From contig NZ_CP084296.1 in the NCBI RefSeq assembly GCF_020271745.1, forward strand, positions 992,001 through 1,056,000: 64,000 nucleotides of DNA, read 5' to 3'. A model generated the notes under the pieces. The model did no database searches. It had not been told where the DNA came from and worked only from the letters and a program-made list of their open reading frames with translations. This DNA is from Providencia alcalifaciens (GTDB lineage Bacteria; Pseudomonadota; Gammaproteobacteria; Enterobacterales; Enterobacteriaceae). A program made the position numbers and the translations under genes. The stretch's first letter is position 1. Each line of letters opens with the position of its first letter. Below are positions 9,765 to 23,401 of this stretch, one piece after another.

Positions 9765-10718
9765 TTATGCGGACGGTTCATTTTCAACGACCAAACGCTT
9801 CGGTGCAATACGTCCATCTTCACTAATCAAAGCAATACCGATAAACCGCTGCTCTGAACCACAAGTGACACGGATCATATCGCCTTCCACTCGGTCTTTT
9901 ACATCACCACGTACAGGTTGACCCTGTTTAAAATACGCGGCTGTTTCCTCAGTAATATTCACTGCAGGAAAATGAACCACTGCGGTATCCATTGGCAATA
10001 ATAGCGAATCGAGCAACGATTCAAAAGAACCTTCTCCCGCGTCTACTTTTGCCCGTAAAGCAGCTAATTGTTCCAACGTGACCATGCGATCGTAAGGATA
10101 ATTTGCCACTTGTACACGACGCAGATAAGTTACGTGTGCGCCACATCCTAACATTTCACCCAAATCATCAATGATAGTTCGGATATAGGTGCCTTTAGAA
10201 CAGTGAATTTCCAGTTCTAATTCGTTGTTATCCCAACGAATAAACTGAAGTTCATACACTGTAATTGGGCGGGCTTCACGCTCTACCGTAATACCTTTAC
10301 GTGCGTATTCATACAATGGGCGCCCTTGGTGTTTCAGCGCTGAATACATGGAAGGCACTTGTAGGGTATCACCACGAAAATGTTCGAGGGCTTCTTCAAG
10401 TTGCTGTGCCGTAAAAGTGATATCACGTTCGCTGATGATTTCGCCATGAGAATCGGAAGTGTCCGTTCGTTGTCCAAGGCGTGCAATCACTCGATAACGC
10501 TTATCTGAGTCGAGTAAAAACTGTGAAAATTTCGTCGCTTCACCAAGACAAACAGGCAACATACCAGTCGCTAATGGATCCAGTGCCCCTGTATGCCCGG
10601 CTTTATTTGCGTTGAAAAAGCGCCGCACTTTTTGCAGCGCATCGTTTGAGGAAATATCGGTGGGCTTATCTAACAGCACAACGCCGTCAATATTGCGCCC
10701 GCTACGACGACGCCCCAT
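9765..10718 (-). CDS. truB: tRNA pseudouridine-55 synthase TruB
   Basis: Makes pseudouridine 55 in the T-loop of tRNAs and also acts as a tRNA-folding chaperone. The N-terminal catalytic domain has [17 protein letters not shown] and GALDPLATG, with catalytic Asp47. The thumb and central region include [13 protein letters not shown], and a PUA-like C-terminal domain ends the 317 residues (E. coli 314). Its ATG shares one base with the stop of rbfA (TAATG), so the two are translationally coupled. Confidence 0.96.
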   Translation of the reverse strand: MGRRRSGRNIDGVVLLDKPTDISSNDALQKVRRFFNANKAGHTGALDPLATGMLPVCLGEATKFSQFLLDSDKRYRVIARLGQRTDTSDSHGEIISERDITFTAQQLEEALEHFRGDTLQVPSMYSALKHQGRPLYEYARKGITVEREARPITVYELQFIRWDNNELELEIHCSKGTYIRTIIDDLGEMLGCGAHVTYLRRVQVANYPYDRMVTLEQLAALRAKVDAGEGSFESLLDSLLLPMDTAVVHFPAVNITEETAAYFKQGQPVRGDVKDRVEGDMIRVTCGSEQRFIGIALISEDGRIAPKRLVVENEPSA

Positions 10719-11128
10719 TATTTTTCCTCTTTACTATCTGTACCTGCACGACGCTCTTCGTCATTACGAATCACGTTCGATACTAAGTTAGACATACGCA
10801 TACCATCAACTAATGAGTTGTCATATTCAAACGTTAACTCAGGAATAATGCGTAAACGCATTGCTTTCCCCAGTAATGAACGAATGAAACCTGACGCTTC
10901 ATTTAATGCTTTAATGCCGTCTGCAACCATCTCTTCTTCACTTTTTTCATTCGCAAAGTTGAAGAAAGTGACGAAGACTTTACCGTATGCCAGATCCCGT
11001 GACAGCTCTACGCCAGAAACGGTTGCCATGCCAATACGGGGATCTTTGATTTCGCGCTGCAAGATAATCGCAATTTCTTTTTGCATTTCTTGGGCTACGC
11101 GCTGAGAACGACTGAATTCTTTTGCCAT
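10718..11128 (-). CDS. rbfA: 30S ribosome-binding factor RbfA
   Basis: Small KH-fold factor that binds immature 30S subunits near helix 44 and is needed in the cold. It has 136 residues (E. coli 133), with the N-terminal [16 protein letters not shown], the central DPRIG and the C-terminal [21 protein letters not shown], all typical. The tail is acidic and charged ([13 protein letters not shown]). It sits in the nusA-infB-rbfA-truB operon, 85 bp after infB. Confidence 0.96.
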   Translation of the reverse strand: MAKEFSRSQRVAQEMQKEIAIILQREIKDPRIGMATVSGVELSRDLAYGKVFVTFFNFANEKSEEEMVADGIKALNEASGFIRSLLGKAMRLRIIPELTFEYDNSLVDGMRMSNLVSNVIRNDEERRAGTDSKEEK

Positions 11129-11142
11129 CGTTAATCTCCTGA

Positions 11143-11166
11143 CAATAAAGGGGGCAATAGCCCCCT
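11143..11166 (-). terminator. Hairpin between infB and rbfA (possible attenuator)
   Basis: Minus-strand stem ggggggc-type, arms gggggc (11150-11155) and gccccc (11160-11165), followed by TTTATTG. The GC stem is strong but the T-run is short. It may attenuate, or act as a processing or decay boundary between infB and rbfA, rather than terminate fully. Confidence 0.5.
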
Positions 11167-11213
11167 CATTAATACTATTTTGTCACCACGATACTTCGTG
11201 GGTACTCACAAAA

Positions 11214-13952
11214 TTAACCGTCGATTGAACGTTTAACTTCGATAACTTCAAAGACTTCGATCATATCGCCGACACGGACATCGTTGTAGTTCTTAACACC
11301 GATACCACATTCCATACCGTTACGAACTTCGCTAACGTCATCTTTAAAGCGACGCAGTGATTCCAGCTCACCTTCGTAGATAACCACGTTATCACGCAGA
11401 ACGCGGATTGGGTTATTACGCTTGATGGTACCTTCAGTAACCATACAACCAGCAACTGCACCGAATTTCGGTGATTTGAACACGTCACGGACTTCTGCAA
11501 GACCCATGATTTGCTGTTTGTATTCAGGTGCCAGCATACCGCTCATCGCTTGTTTGATTTCATCAATCAGGCTATAGATGACGGAGTAGTAGCGTAAATC
11601 AACGCTTTCGCTTTCAACTACGCGACGAGCAGATGCATCGGCACGGACGTTAAAGCCAAGAATGATCGCATTAGAAGCTGCAGCCAGAGTTGCATCAGTT
11701 TCAGTGATACCACCCACGCCAGAACCGATGATTTTGATTTTAACTTCATCAGTTGACAGTTTCATCAGAGAGTCAGTGATAGCTTCACAGGTACCTTGAA
11801 CGTCAGTTTTCAGTACGATATTCAGTTCAGAAACTTTACCTTCTTCCATGTTAGCAAACATGTTTTCCAGTTTAGATTTCTGTTGGCGAGCTAATTTCAC
11901 ATCACGGAATTTACCTTGACGATACAGGGCAACTTCACGCGCTTTTTTCTCATCACGAACAACTGTCGCTTCATCACCCGCTGAAGGAACACTGGACAGA
12001 CCCAGGATCTCAACTGGCATTGAAGGGCCGGCAGACAGAACTTCTTTACCTAATTCGTTGCGCATTGCACGAATACGGCCATATTCAAATCCACACAGTA
12101 CGATGTCGCCTTTGTTCAATGTACCTTCTTGAACTAAGATAGTTGCCACTGGGCCACGACCTTTGTCTAGGTAAGATTCAACAACCACACCGCTTGCCAT
12201 GCCTGCATATACCGCTTTCAGTTCTAAAACTTCCGCTTGCAGCAAGATAGCATCTAACAGTTCATCGATACCGGTACCCACTTTCGCAGATACACCGATA
12301 AACTGAGTGTCACCGCCCCATTCTTCAGAAATAACGCCATACTGAGACAGCTCATTTCTGACGCGATCTGGGTCAGCTTCTGGTTTATCCATTTTGTTAA
12401 CCGCAACAACAATTGGCACGCCGGCAGCTTTCGCATGCTGGATAGCTTCGATTGTTTGTGGCATAACACCATCATCCGCAGCAACAACCAGAACAACGAT
12501 ATCCGTTGCCTGAGCACCACGAGCACGCATTGATGTAAACGCGGCGTGACCTGGGGTGTCTAAGAAGGTGATCATACCTTTGTCAGTTTGAACGTGGTAT
12601 GCACCGATGTGCTGAGTAATACCACCTGCTTCGCCTGATGCTACTTTCGTTGAACGAATGTAGTCCAGTAAAGAGGTTTTACCGTGGTCAACGTGACCCA
12701 TGATGGTAACAACTGGCGCGCGAGCTTCTTTAACTGCTGAGCCAGTGTCACGGTCGTTCATTACCGATTCTTCTAACTCATTCTCACGACGCAGAATAAC
12801 TTTGTGGCCCATTTCTTCTGCAACTAATTGTGCAGTTTCTTGGTCAATCACTTGGTTGATGGTTGCCATTGCGCCCATTTTCATCATCGTTTTGATGACT
12901 TGGGAGCCTTTAACCGCCATCTTGTTAGCTAATTCGCCAACAGTGATAGTTTCGCCGATAACAACGTCACGGTTTACCGCTGCAACTGGTTTGGTGAAGC
13001 TTTGTTGTAAAGAGCTGCCTTTACGTTGCTTACCTTTAGTTCGGCCTGAGCGACCTGCAGCACGTTCTTCTTCGCGATCCGCTTTTTCAGAAAGTTTGTT
13101 GCCTTTCTTTTGGCGAGGTGCTTTAGCAGAACGGTTACGAGAACGACGACCTTCTTCTTTCTCATCACTTTCATCTTCCGCCGCACGTGCGTGGGTCGAT
13201 GTTGTTGTGTGATAGTCGCTGTCATCTTCAGATTTACTATCTGAGTTCCAGTCTTCGCCTTTTTCTTCAGCCATTTTACGGGCTTCTTCAGCAACACGGC
13301 GCGCATCAGCTTCAACTTTACGTTGAGTTTCTTCTTCCGCTTTGCGTTTCAGTTCAGCAGCTTCGGCTTCAAGGCGCTGTTTGTCAGCGTTACTTTCAGT
13401 TGCCGCTTTGCTTGGTTTTTGATTTTCGCTTTGTTTCACTTTTTCTCTTTCCGCTACTTCGCGCGTAGCTTTATCAGCTGCTTCACGTTTTGCTTTCTCT
13501 TCGGCTTCACGTTTTGCGTTAGCTTCCGCGTCACGTTTTGCAGCGTCTTCTGCTGCGCGTTTCGCTTCTGCTTCACGTTTTGCCAGTTCCTCAGCTTCGC
13601 GCTGTGCTTGCTCTTCCGCTTCACGCTGCGCCTGCTCTTCCGCTTGCGCTTCTTCAGCGTCGCGGTTCACATAAGTGCGTTTTTTGCGGACTTCAACATT
13701 TACCGATTTGCTTTTGCCACCGGTGACTGGAACACTCAGCGTACTACGAGTTTTACGCTGCAATGTTAACTTACTTGGCTGCCCCGCTGCTCCGCCTTGT
13801 TCACGGTTTAAGTGGTTCAGTAAAGTTTCTTTCTCAGTCTGGCTAACAGAGTCATTCGCACCTTTCGTGATCCCTGCTTCAGCAAATTGCTGTACCAGGC
13901 GATCAACTGTGGTTTGAATTTCCGTTGCCAGTGATTTTACAGTTTCTGTCAT
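11214..13952 (-). CDS. infB: Translation initiation factor IF-2
   Basis: GTPase that brings fMet-tRNA to the 30S subunit and joins the subunits. It has 912 residues (E. coli 890). An N-terminal IF2-associated domain (about 1-50) leads into a highly charged Ala/Glu/Lys/Arg region of imperfect eight-residue repeats (KREAEEKA-like, about 95-230). A second N domain with [20 protein letters not shown] follows. The GTPase core has G1 GHVDHGKT at residues 419-426, DTPGH and NKMD. The C-terminal domains bind tRNA. Start ATG 13952 follows AGGAAGGA and yields MTETVKSLA. It is 23 bp after nusA. E. coli also makes shorter IF2 forms from internal starts, which I did not resolve here. Confidence 0.97.
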   Translation of the reverse strand: MTETVKSLATEIQTTVDRLVQQFAEAGITKGANDSVSQTEKETLLNHLNREQGGAAGQPSKLTLQRKTRSTLSVPVTGGKSKSVNVEVRKKRTYVNRDAEEAQAEEQAQREAEEQAQREAEELAKREAEAKRAAEDAAKRDAEANAKREAEEKAKREAADKATREVAEREKVKQSENQKPSKAATESNADKQRLEAEAAELKRKAEEETQRKVEADARRVAEEARKMAEEKGEDWNSDSKSEDDSDYHTTTSTHARAAEDESDEKEEGRRSRNRSAKAPRQKKGNKLSEKADREEERAAGRSGRTKGKQRKGSSLQQSFTKPVAAVNRDVVIGETITVGELANKMAVKGSQVIKTMMKMGAMATINQVIDQETAQLVAEEMGHKVILRRENELEESVMNDRDTGSAVKEARAPVVTIMGHVDHGKTSLLDYIRSTKVASGEAGGITQHIGAYHVQTDKGMITFLDTPGHAAFTSMRARGAQATDIVVLVVAADDGVMPQTIEAIQHAKAAGVPIVVAVNKMDKPEADPDRVRNELSQYGVISEEWGGDTQFIGVSAKVGTGIDELLDAILLQAEVLELKAVYAGMASGVVVESYLDKGRGPVATILVQEGTLNKGDIVLCGFEYGRIRAMRNELGKEVLSAGPSMPVEILGLSSVPSAGDEATVVRDEKKAREVALYRQGKFRDVKLARQQKSKLENMFANMEEGKVSELNIVLKTDVQGTCEAITDSLMKLSTDEVKIKIIGSGVGGITETDATLAAASNAIILGFNVRADASARRVVESESVDLRYYSVIYSLIDEIKQAMSGMLAPEYKQQIMGLAEVRDVFKSPKFGAVAGCMVTEGTIKRNNPIRVLRDNVVIYEGELESLRRFKDDVSEVRNGMECGIGVKNYNDVRVGDMIEVFEVIEVKRSIDG

Positions 13953-13975
13953 GCCGTTCCTTCCTGCTACAGTGT

Positions 13976-15960
<1,985 letters not shown>

Positions 15961-15975
15961 GCCCACCCCCAGACA

Positions 15976-15998
15976 TAAAAAAAGGGCATAAAGCCCAG
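15976..15998 (-). terminator. Hairpin with T-run upstream of rimP (attenuator)
   Basis: Minus-strand GGGCTTTATGCCC followed by seven T, 16 bases before the rimP start. It is the second of two terminator-like hairpins between metY and rimP, so only part of the metY transcript should reach rimP-nusA-infB. Confidence 0.7.
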
Positions 15999-16017
15999 TT
16001 AATTCGATTGTCAAATA

Positions 16018-16045
16018 ACAAAAAACCCCGAAATTCGGGGCTTTT
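16018..16045 (-). terminator. Terminator after metY
   Basis: Minus-strand CCCCGAATTTCGGGG followed by six T (stem arms 16026-16032 and 16034-16040). With the hairpin at 15976-15998 it forms a tandem attenuator between the tRNA gene and the rimP-nusA-infB operon. Confidence 0.8.
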
Positions 16046-16173
16046 GTAACTGGACCCATAGTACATGGGTTTACCGTGCTCTTAGTATACCTTGAAAATC
16101 TAGATAAATCGATGAGAAATTACGATAACGATATCTGATATTGTTGCGACAAGATATGTATGACTAAGAGAAA

Positions 16174-16250
<77 letters not shown>

Positions 16251-16264
16251 TTCGAAACGTGACT

Positions 16265-16293
16265 ATTTTACACTGACTATTGTGAGTTCACAA
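16265..16293 (-). promoter_or_regulatory. Sigma-70 promoter for metY and the nusA-infB operon
   Basis: Minus-strand -35 TTGTGA (16288-16293) and -10 TAAAAT (16265-16270) with 17 bp between, ending 14 bases before the first base of metY. It lies in the short gap after leuU, so metY can be expressed independently of leuU. Confidence 0.7.
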
Positions 16294-16307
16294 GTCGTCT
16301 AAAATAA

Positions 16308-16397
16308 TGGTGCCGAGGACGGGACTTGAACCCGTACGCCCGTTTTGTAGGCACTACCACCTCAAGGTAGCGTGTATACCAATTTCACCACCTCGGC
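16308..16397 (-). tRNA. leuU: tRNA-Leu (GAG)
   Basis: A 90-nt class II tRNA with a long variable arm, encoded CCA, acceptor GCCGAGG/CCTCGGC and anticodon loop CTTGAGGT, giving anticodon GAG. It sits directly downstream of secG, as leuU does in E. coli. Here metY follows after 57 bp. As I recall the E. coli map, argG lies between them there. Confidence 0.95.
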
Positions 16398-16504
16398 ACT
16401 GAGGCGAGGTTACTAATTTCACAATCAATAACCTCAAATTTTTAACTTCTTACTACTTTACTGCTAATGAAGACATTAATGTCGTCATTCGGAATCTCTA
16501 ACAC

Positions 16505-16849
16505 TTAACGAGGAATATCGCTCGTTGGTGTTGCTGGTGCTGCCGGAACGTCTGTTGGTTGCTCGACTTTTGCCGGTTCGCTAATGTTTTCCCACTTACT
16601 ACCTGCACCAGTTCCATATTTATTGGCAGTCATGTTGCCAAGAATTAAACTGATGATGAAAAACACAGCAGCCAAGATTCCAGTCATACGGGTCATGAAG
16701 TTACCTGAGCCCGATGAACCAAACAGTGTTGCAGAAGCGCCCGCACCGAATGATGCACCCATGTCAGCACCTTTACCTTGCTGTAACATGACCAGACCAA
16801 TTAGGCCGATAGCCGCGAGCAAGAAAACAACTAAAAGAGCTATATACAT
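16505..16849 (-). CDS. secG: Preprotein translocase subunit SecG
   Basis: Small inner-membrane partner of SecYE that aids SecA-driven export. Two membrane helices (about residues 2-22 and 53-72) flank the conserved cytoplasmic loop GKGADMGASFGAGASATLFG. The Pro/Ala-rich tail ends TSDIPR. It has 114 residues (E. coli 110). It lies downstream of glmM, before leuU. Confidence 0.95.
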   Translation of the reverse strand: MYIALLVVFLLAAIGLIGLVMLQQGKGADMGASFGAGASATLFGSSGSGNFMTRMTGILAAVFFIISLILGNMTANKYGTGAGSKWENISEPAKVEQPTDVPAAPATPTSDIPR

Positions 16850-17095
16850 TTGAGTTACCTATTCAGTTACGGTGCATAGCCTATGCTATGACCCTTATAC
16901 TGCACACCTACTCAAAACATTATTACAGAATTGAGCAGGTGCGAATACTAACCAAAGCTGAGCCGACAAGCAAGTCTATTTTGATTTCATTTAACTATTT
17001 GAAGAAAAAAACAGCAAACTATCGAAATAATGCTCAACTCGGTTATTCGCCTCCCTTCGGCTGATTTTCATCCGCTAAAGGGAAAATGTACGTCA

Positions 17096-18433
17096 TTAAC
17101 CTGCCGCTTTAACTGCATCAGCAATACGGTTCGCCATTTCGGTGACAGTTTCTTCGTTTTCACCTTCAACCATCACACGAATCAACGGTTCAGTACCTGA
17201 TTTTCTCAGCAATACGCGACCTTTGCCAGCCAACTCTTTTTCCACTTGCTCATTTGCCGCAATGACAGCATCACTTTGTAGAGGATCGTGTTTACCTTTA
17301 AAGCGTACGTTGACCAGAATTTGAGGTAGAAGCTTCATACCGCTGCATAAATCGTGCAGACTCATATGGTTACGCACCATGGCACTCAGTACTTGCAGGC
17401 CAGCAACAATACCGTCACCTGTTGTGGTTTTATCTAATAAAATCACATGACCTGAGTTTTCAGCCCCCATGCGCCAGCCTTTTTCTTGCAGTTTTTCTAG
17501 CACATAACGATCGCCCACTTTTGCACGTTCAAATGGAATACCTAGCTGTTTCAGCGCAATTTCTAACCCCATATTACTCATTAAGGTGCCCACAACGCCG
17601 CCTTTCAATTGGCCTTGACGCAGTGCTTCACGCGCAATGATATACAGAATTTGATCGCCATCGACTTTATTGCCTTGATGATCAACCATGATGATACGGT
17701 CGCCGTCACCATCAAATGCTAATCCTACATCCGCTTTTTCAGCTAAAACACGCTCTTGTAGCTTACGAACATCGGTTGCACCACACTCCTCGTTGATGTT
17801 GATCCCGTTAGGATCGCAACCCATTGTGATGATTTGAGCGCCTAATTCGCTAAAGACGCTAGGTGCAATGTGGTAAGTTGCTCCGTTTGCACAGTCTAAA
17901 ACAACTTTGAGGCTGTTCAAGCTTTGCTCGTTCGGGAATGTTCCTTTACAGAATTCAATGTAGCGTCCTGCAGCATCGACGATGCGGTTCGCACGACCCA
18001 GCTCTGCAGATTCAACGCACGTAATTGGCTTTTCCATTTCCGCTTCAATCGCTTCTTCAACTTCGTCAGGCAGTTTAGTCCCGTCGATGGAGAAGAATTT
18101 AATCCCATTATCATAGTAAGGGTTATGGGAAGCTGAAATTACGATCCCAGCTTCTGCACGGAAAGTACGAGTTAAATAAGCCACTGCTGGCGTTGGCATT
18201 GGACCCGTGAAGGAAGCAGATAACCCTGCAGCAGCTAAGCCAGCTTCTAATGAAGATTCCAGCATGTAGCCAGAAATACGCGTATCTTTACCAATGATAA
18301 TTTTACGTGAGCCGTGACGAGCCAGTACTTTACCCGCAGCCCAACCTAATTTTAAAACAAAATCAGGTGTAATTGGGCTATCGCCCACTTTGCCACGGAT
18401 ACCATCAGTACCAAAATATTTACGGTTACTCAT
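17096..18433 (-). CDS. glmM: Phosphoglucosamine mutase GlmM
   Basis: Converts glucosamine-6-phosphate to glucosamine-1-phosphate, toward UDP-GlcNAc for peptidoglycan and LPS. It has 445 residues. The phosphoserine loop ISASHNP has catalytic Ser102, the metal loop is DGDGDR, and the sugar and phosphate loops (GAENSGH and [12 protein letters not shown]) are present. Its start overlaps the folP stop by eight bases, so the two genes are coupled as in E. coli. Confidence 0.97.
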   Translation of the reverse strand: MSNRKYFGTDGIRGKVGDSPITPDFVLKLGWAAGKVLARHGSRKIIIGKDTRISGYMLESSLEAGLAAAGLSASFTGPMPTPAVAYLTRTFRAEAGIVISASHNPYYDNGIKFFSIDGTKLPDEVEEAIEAEMEKPITCVESAELGRANRIVDAAGRYIEFCKGTFPNEQSLNSLKVVLDCANGATYHIAPSVFSELGAQIITMGCDPNGININEECGATDVRKLQERVLAEKADVGLAFDGDGDRIIMVDHQGNKVDGDQILYIIAREALRQGQLKGGVVGTLMSNMGLEIALKQLGIPFERAKVGDRYVLEKLQEKGWRMGAENSGHVILLDKTTTGDGIVAGLQVLSAMVRNHMSLHDLCSGMKLLPQILVNVRFKGKHDPLQSDAVIAANEQVEKELAGKGRVLLRKSGTEPLIRVMVEGENEETVTEMANRIADAVKAAG

Positions 18434-19274
18434 ACGCTAATTTTTCCTTTTCTGACAGAGTCATCTGAACGACTTGCATTGCTTGTACTGTCTCTTTCAC
18501 ATCATGAACTCGGATAATTTGAGCCCCTTGCATTGCCGCAATCGTGGCGCACGCTAAGCTACCCGCTAGACGTTCTTGAGGTGGAACATTTAATAATTGT
18601 CCAATCATAGATTTTCGCGATAATCCTGCCAAGAGCGGTAGTCCGAAATCATGAAATTGATCTAAATGCGCTAGTAACTGGTAATTATGCGACAGATTCT
18701 TACCAAAACCAAAGCCTGGATCGAGGATTATTTGCTGTTTATCAATTCCCGCCTTCACGCAGCGCTCAATCTCACTGGAGAGATACTCTTTAACTTCTTT
18801 TACTACATCCACATAATCGGGTGCATCTTGCATGGTTCTTGGTTGGCCTTGCATATGCATAATGCAGACGGGCAATCCTAGTTTTGCAGCCACAGCAAGG
18901 GAACCGTCTTCATGTAACGAGCGGATATCATTGATGATATGCATCCCAGCTTTAGCGGCCTCATCCATTACTTGGGCTTTTGACGTGTCTACAGAAATCC
19001 AAACATCAAAACGTTTTGCAATTGCTTCCACAACAGGCACAACACGGTCGAGTTCTTCACTGATAGAAACCTCAGCCGCACCCGGTCGGGTTGACTCGCC
19101 ACCGATATCAATAATTGTTGCGCCTTCTTGCACCATTTTGGCGACATGATCTAGAGCATCATGATAACGATTATGAGTGCCACCATCTGAGAATGAATCA
19201 GGAGTAACATTCAAAATCCCCATCACTTGAGAAGTGGATAAGTCAAGGAGGCGACCTCGGGCTTTAATATGCAT
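18426..19274 (-). CDS. folP: Dihydropteroate synthase FolP
   Basis: Joins p-aminobenzoate to dihydropterin pyrophosphate in folate synthesis; the sulfonamide target. It has 282 residues with a TIM-barrel signature: [14 protein letters not shown] near residue 20, [10 protein letters not shown] near 57, DPGFGFGK near 190, and GLSRKSMIG near 218. I see nothing suggesting a sulfonamide-resistance insertion. It lies between ftsH (with a terminator) and glmM, which it overlaps. Confidence 0.97.
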   Translation of the reverse strand: MHIKARGRLLDLSTSQVMGILNVTPDSFSDGGTHNRYHDALDHVAKMVQEGATIIDIGGESTRPGAAEVSISEELDRVVPVVEAIAKRFDVWISVDTSKAQVMDEAAKAGMHIINDIRSLHEDGSLAVAAKLGLPVCIMHMQGQPRTMQDAPDYVDVVKEVKEYLSSEIERCVKAGIDKQQIILDPGFGFGKNLSHNYQLLAHLDQFHDFGLPLLAGLSRKSMIGQLLNVPPQERLAGSLACATIAAMQGAQIIRVHDVKETVQAMQVVQMTLSEKEKLAYE

Positions 19275-19292
19275 GATTATTTTTCCTTAACG

Positions 19293-19321
19293 TAAAAAAC
19301 CCCAGAGACCTGGGGTTTTTA
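19293..19321 (-). terminator. Terminator after ftsH
   Basis: Minus-strand stem CCCCAGGTCTCTGGGG followed by TTTTTT, with an A-run on the other side. It separates rlmE-ftsH from folP-glmM, although some read-through is likely. Confidence 0.8.
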
Positions 19322-19344
19322 ATTATTCAACTTGTCACGATGGC

Positions 19345-21321
19345 TTACTGTGGCTTGCTATCGTTATTATCGGATGAATTATTTTCATCAGATTTTTCAG
19401 TTGGCTCTTCTGGTTGAGTTTCAGCTGGCTTTGCTTCAGGTTTTGATGCGCTAGTCGCTGCACCAAATGAACCTGTCACATTGTTCACTTTTTTATCCTC
19501 ATCCCAGCCTGCTGGCGCACGTACTGGACGGCGGTTCATCAGGTCGTCAATCATTGGCATATCGATAGTTTCATATTTCAATAATGCATCTTTCATCGCA
19601 TGCAGAATATCCATATTGTCAGTTAAGGTCTTATGTGCAACCTCATAACCACGGTCGATAATTGCTTTAATTTCTTCATCAATGATGCGTGCAGTTTCAT
19701 CTGAGTAAGTCGAGCTATGCCCTGAACGGCCTAAGAATGCAGGACCTTCTTCTTCAGAATATAACACCGGACCTAACTTGTCAGAGAAGCCCCACTGAGT
19801 CACCATTTTTCTCGCTGTGCTAGTTGCTTGCTGGATATCACCTGATGCGCCGGTTGAGATTTTGTCATAACCATAGATCAGTTCTTCCGCAATACGACCG
19901 CCGTATGTACTTGCGATATTACCTTCTAACTTCTGACGGCTAGCACTGATTTGGTCGCCCTCTGGTAAGTAGAAAGTCACACCCAGCGCGCGACCGCGAG
20001 GAATGATTGTTACTTTATGCACTGGATCATGTTCAGGCATTAAGTAACCAACAATTGCGTGTCCAGCTTCATGATAAGCAGTAGATTCTTTCTGCTCTTC
20101 AGTCATCATCAGTGAGCGATGCTCTGCACCCAGCCACACTTTATCACGCGCTCTTTCGAATTCTGCCATCGTTACAACGCGTTTATTTTCACGCGCTGCA
20201 AACAGTGCAGCTTCGTTCACTAAGTTAGCCAATTCCGCACCGGAGAAACCAGGTGTTGCACGAGCCAAAATAGTCGTATCAACCGCAGGGTCGATAGGCA
20301 CACGACGCATATGAACTTTTAAGATTTGCTCACGACCACGAACATCCGGTAAACCCACCACGACTTGACGGTCAAAACGGCCCGGACGCAGTAATGCAGG
20401 GTCTAGAACGTCAGCACGGTTCGTCGCCGCGATCACGATAATACCTTCGTTACCTTCGAAGCCATCCATCTCAACCAGCATTTGGTTCAGTGTCTGCTCA
20501 CGTTCATCGTGACCACCGCCTAAACCTGCACCACGTTGACGACCAACAGCATCGATTTCATCGATAAAGATAATACAAGGCGCCGCTTTTTTTGCTTGTT
20601 CGAACATATCACGAACACGTGAAGCACCCACACCCACAAACATTTCCACGAAATCAGAACCGGAAATGGTAAAGAACGGAACTTTGGCTTCACCAGCGAT
20701 AGCTTTTGCTAGCAATGTTTTACCTGTACCCGGCGGTCCCACCATCAGGACGCCTTTAGGAATTTTACCACCAAGCTTTTGGAAACGAGCTGGTTCACGT
20801 AGGAAGTCTACGATCTCCCCCACTTCCTCTTTCGCTTCATCACAACCCGCAACATCAGCAAATGTTGTTTTGATCTGGTCTTCTGTCAGCATACGGGCTT
20901 TGCTTTTACCGAATGACATCGCCCCTTTACCGCCACCACCTTGCATTTGGCGCATAAAGAAGATCCAGACACCAATCAACAGCAGCATTGGGAACCAGGA
21001 AATGAAAATAGATGTCAGTAAGCTAGGTTCTTCTGGTGGTTCACCGACGACAGTAACATTCTTGTTTAACAAGGTGTCTAACAACTTCTCATCCTGCATA
21101 GGCAGATAAGTTGTGTAGCGGCTATTATCCGCTTTTCTGACGTTCAATTCACGACCTGTGATACGAACTTCACGTACCTGATCCTGGGCTAACTCATTGA
21201 TAAACGTTGAATAATCAACTCTGCGACTATTCGAATCGCTTGGGCCAAAACTCTGGAACAAGGACATCAGAACAACTGCGATGACTAACCAGAGAATTAG
21301 GTTTTTCGCCATGTCACTCAA
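19345..21321 (-). CDS. ftsH: ATP-dependent zinc metalloprotease FtsH
   Basis: Inner-membrane AAA+ protease that degrades LpxC, sigma-32 and orphan SecY. It has two membrane helices (about residues 5-25 and 103-123) around a periplasmic domain. Walker A GPPGTGKT is at 195-202, followed by Walker B, the second region of homology and the zinc motif HEAGH near 417. The 658 residues (E. coli 644-647) differ mainly in the Ser/Asn/Glu-rich tail. The start [20 protein letters not shown] matches E. coli. It is 48 bp after rlmE in one operon. Confidence 0.97.
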   Translation of the reverse strand: MSDMAKNLILWLVIAVVLMSLFQSFGPSDSNSRRVDYSTFINELAQDQVREVRITGRELNVRKADNSRYTTYLPMQDEKLLDTLLNKNVTVVGEPPEEPSLLTSIFISWFPMLLLIGVWIFFMRQMQGGGGKGAMSFGKSKARMLTEDQIKTTFADVAGCDEAKEEVGEIVDFLREPARFQKLGGKIPKGVLMVGPPGTGKTLLAKAIAGEAKVPFFTISGSDFVEMFVGVGASRVRDMFEQAKKAAPCIIFIDEIDAVGRQRGAGLGGGHDEREQTLNQMLVEMDGFEGNEGIIVIAATNRADVLDPALLRPGRFDRQVVVGLPDVRGREQILKVHMRRVPIDPAVDTTILARATPGFSGAELANLVNEAALFAARENKRVVTMAEFERARDKVWLGAEHRSLMMTEEQKESTAYHEAGHAIVGYLMPEHDPVHKVTIIPRGRALGVTFYLPEGDQISASRQKLEGNIASTYGGRIAEELIYGYDKISTGASGDIQQATSTARKMVTQWGFSDKLGPVLYSEEEGPAFLGRSGHSSTYSDETARIIDEEIKAIIDRGYEVAHKTLTDNMDILHAMKDALLKYETIDMPMIDDLMNRRPVRAPAGWDEDKKVNNVTGSFGAATSASKPEAKPAETQPEEPTEKSDENNSSDNNDSKPQ

Positions 21322-21369
21322 GGGATTAACCTCACCTTACAACTGTGTTAACAAATAACGCTCAGGGTA

Positions 21370-21999
21370 CTATAGTTTTAGTCCTGTCGCTACAATGTAT
21401 ACTTCACGCGATCGTGCCCGCGAAGATTCGGGTTTACGAACTTTCACCTTCGTAAACAGGGAGCGGATATCCCTAAGGTATTCGTCAAAGCCTTCTCCCT
21501 GAAACACTTTAACGATAAAACTTCCCCCGGGAGCCAATACCGCACGGCACATATCCAATGCTAGTTCAACCAGATACATAGAGCGGGGAATATCAACTGC
21601 TGGTGTTCCGCTCATATTTGGGGCCATGTCAGACATAACCACTTGTACTTTTTTATCGCCAACTCGCTCTAACAAAGCAGCTAGTACAGCTTCATCACGA
21701 AAATCTCCTTGAAGGAAATCAACGCCGACGATTGGGTCCATTGGTAATAGGTCACAAGCAATAATACGACCATTGTGACCGATTTGGCCGACAACATATT
21801 GCGACCACCCACCAGGAGCAGCCCCTAAATCAACAACGGTCATACCTGGTTTAAAAATCTTATCACTTTGCTGGATTTCATCCAGTTTAAACCATGCACG
21901 CGAGCGGAGCCCTTTTTTTTGTGCTTGCTGAACATATTTATCACTAAAATGTTCTTGCAACCAACGACTGGAGCTTGCCGAACGTTTTTTATTGGCCAT
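21370..21999 (-). CDS. rlmE: 23S rRNA Um2552 2'-O-methyltransferase RlmE (FtsJ)
   Basis: Methylates U2552 in the 23S A-loop late in 50S assembly. It has 209 residues, the E. coli length, with the SAM loop [12 protein letters not shown], motif SDMAPNMSG and the end [11 protein letters not shown]. Catalytic K-D-K-E residues are as in RrmJ. ATG 21999 follows GGAAAG and gives [13 protein letters not shown]; an ATG four codons earlier is less likely. yhbY is divergent. Confidence 0.97.
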   Translation of the reverse strand: MANKKRSASSSRWLQEHFSDKYVQQAQKKGLRSRAWFKLDEIQQSDKIFKPGMTVVDLGAAPGGWSQYVVGQIGHNGRIIACDLLPMDPIVGVDFLQGDFRDEAVLAALLERVGDKKVQVVMSDMAPNMSGTPAVDIPRSMYLVELALDMCRAVLAPGGSFIVKVFQGEGFDEYLRDIRSLFTKVKVRKPESSRARSREVYIVATGLKL

Positions 22000-22258
22000 T
22001 GCACTTTCCAACTATACTAATAGAAATACATTTCCCGACATTCTTCAAGTTACAGGGAGTTAGCTTCATTTTTCCTACCCAAGTCACATAAATACTGCTG
22101 TTTATCGGGAGAGTGTTAACGTGCTGCCTACTTGCCACTGGATTACTTTCGGGTAATCATTAGCTGCTTCTTTACCATCATATAAGATTAATAGATGGTG
22201 ATAGTGATCAGATGGCGGTAGAATATGCCATTTTCAATACTAACCAAGCAAAAAATCG

Positions 22259-22552
22259 ATGAATCTTAACAAAAAACAAATTCAACACCTAAAAAGTCTC
22301 GCTCATCACTTAAATCCCGTTGTTATGATTGGTAACAATGGTTTAACTGAGGGTGTTTTAGCTGAAATCGAAGTCTCATTAACACATCATGAGCTTATCA
22401 AAGTCAAAATCGCTGGCGAAGATCGTGAAACTAAAAATTTGATCGCTGAAGCGATTGTTCGCGAAACCGGTGCAACAAATGTTCAAGTTATCGGTAAAAT
22501 TCTTGTTCTCTACCGTCCATCAGCTGAGCGCAAAATTAGTTTACCTAAATAA
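22259..22552 (+). CDS. yhbY: RNA-binding CRM-domain protein YhbY
   Basis: A 97-residue protein made almost wholly of a CRM domain, the fold found in pre-50S ribosome-binding YhbY. The GNNGLT loop, HHELIKVKI and the C-terminal half (ETGATNVQVIGKILVLYR) are typical. The ribosome site is weak. It is divergent from rlmE across a 259-bp gap, and converges on greA across a bidirectional terminator. Confidence 0.93.
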   Translation: MNLNKKQIQHLKSLAHHLNPVVMIGNNGLTEGVLAEIEVSLTHHELIKVKIAGEDRETKNLIAEAIVRETGATNVQVIGKILVLYRPSAERKISLPK

Positions 22553-22602
22553 TCACTGCTTATTTATATAAAAATGCCATTGAAAGCATGTTTTATATGA
22601 CG

Positions 22603-22627
22603 AAAAAGGCCGCCTGCGGCCTTTCTC
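22603..22627. terminator. Bidirectional terminator between yhbY and greA
   Basis: Stem aaaggccgc / gcggccttt (22605-22613 and 22616-22624) with a two-base centre, A-run left and T-rich right. Confidence 0.85.
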
Positions 22628-22670
22628 TCTTAATCAGTAAAATAATATAACCAATTCAGGGAAATAGGAA

Positions 22671-23147
22671 TCAGATATACTCAACTTTAAGAATTTCGAA
22701 CTCAACATCTCCGCCCGGCGTCTTAATCATTACAACATCATCAACTTCTTTACCCACTAATCCACGCGCAATTGGTGAATTCACTGAAATTAAGTTCACT
22801 TTAATATCAGCTTCATCATCACCTACAATGCGGTAGGTTAACTCTTCATCGGTATCCAAATTCAATACGGAAACCGTCGCACCAAAAATCACTCGGCCAT
22901 TATTTGCCATTTTGGTCACGTCAATCACTTGAGAGTGAGAAAGTTTAGATTCAATTTCTTGAATACGACCTTCACAAAAGCCTTGTTGCTCACGTGCAGC
23001 ATGATATTCAGCGTTTTCTTTTAAATCGCCATGTTCACGAGCTTCTGCAATAGAAGCAATAATTTCAGGACGACGGACAGATTTCAGATACTCGAGCTCT
23101 TCTCTTAGCTTGTTAGCACCAAATACCGTCATTGGAATCTGTTTCAT
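22671..23147 (-). CDS. greA: Transcript cleavage factor GreA
   Basis: Rescues backtracked RNA polymerase by helping it cut the nascent RNA. It has 158 residues, the E. coli length. The N-terminal coiled coil carries the catalytic acidic tip GDLKENAEY (Asp41, Glu44). The C-terminal globular domain (about 80-158) ends [11 protein letters not shown]. It is divergent from dacB across about 250 bp. Confidence 0.97.
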   Translation of the reverse strand: MKQIPMTVFGANKLREELEYLKSVRRPEIIASIAEAREHGDLKENAEYHAAREQQGFCEGRIQEIESKLSHSQVIDVTKMANNGRVIFGATVSVLNLDTDEELTYRIVGDDEADIKVNLISVNSPIARGLVGKEVDDVVMIKTPGGDVEFEILKVEYI

Positions 23148-23401
23148 TTGATAAATACCTCTAATTCAATCCTATCTCAAAATAAGTATCTTCCTGATTT
23201 TGTAACAACAGTACACCGAACACCATGGTATGTAGGGGGTGTTCAAAACTTAAGGTGTCAATAACTCAATCAGACCAACTTGTGACTTATCTTATCATAC
23301 TGTTCGCTATTTTAACTGAGAGTTAATAGCTGATCATCGTTTACTTTATTGGGCATTACACTTTAGTATGTGCAGTATGTCTACCCTAATGCGTGAAATA
23401 T

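Noticed and set aside
13323-13769. A 148-codon Phe/Cys/Ser-rich plus-strand frame
   Set aside because: It is the complement of the Ala/Glu/Lys repeat arm of infB and has no independent support.
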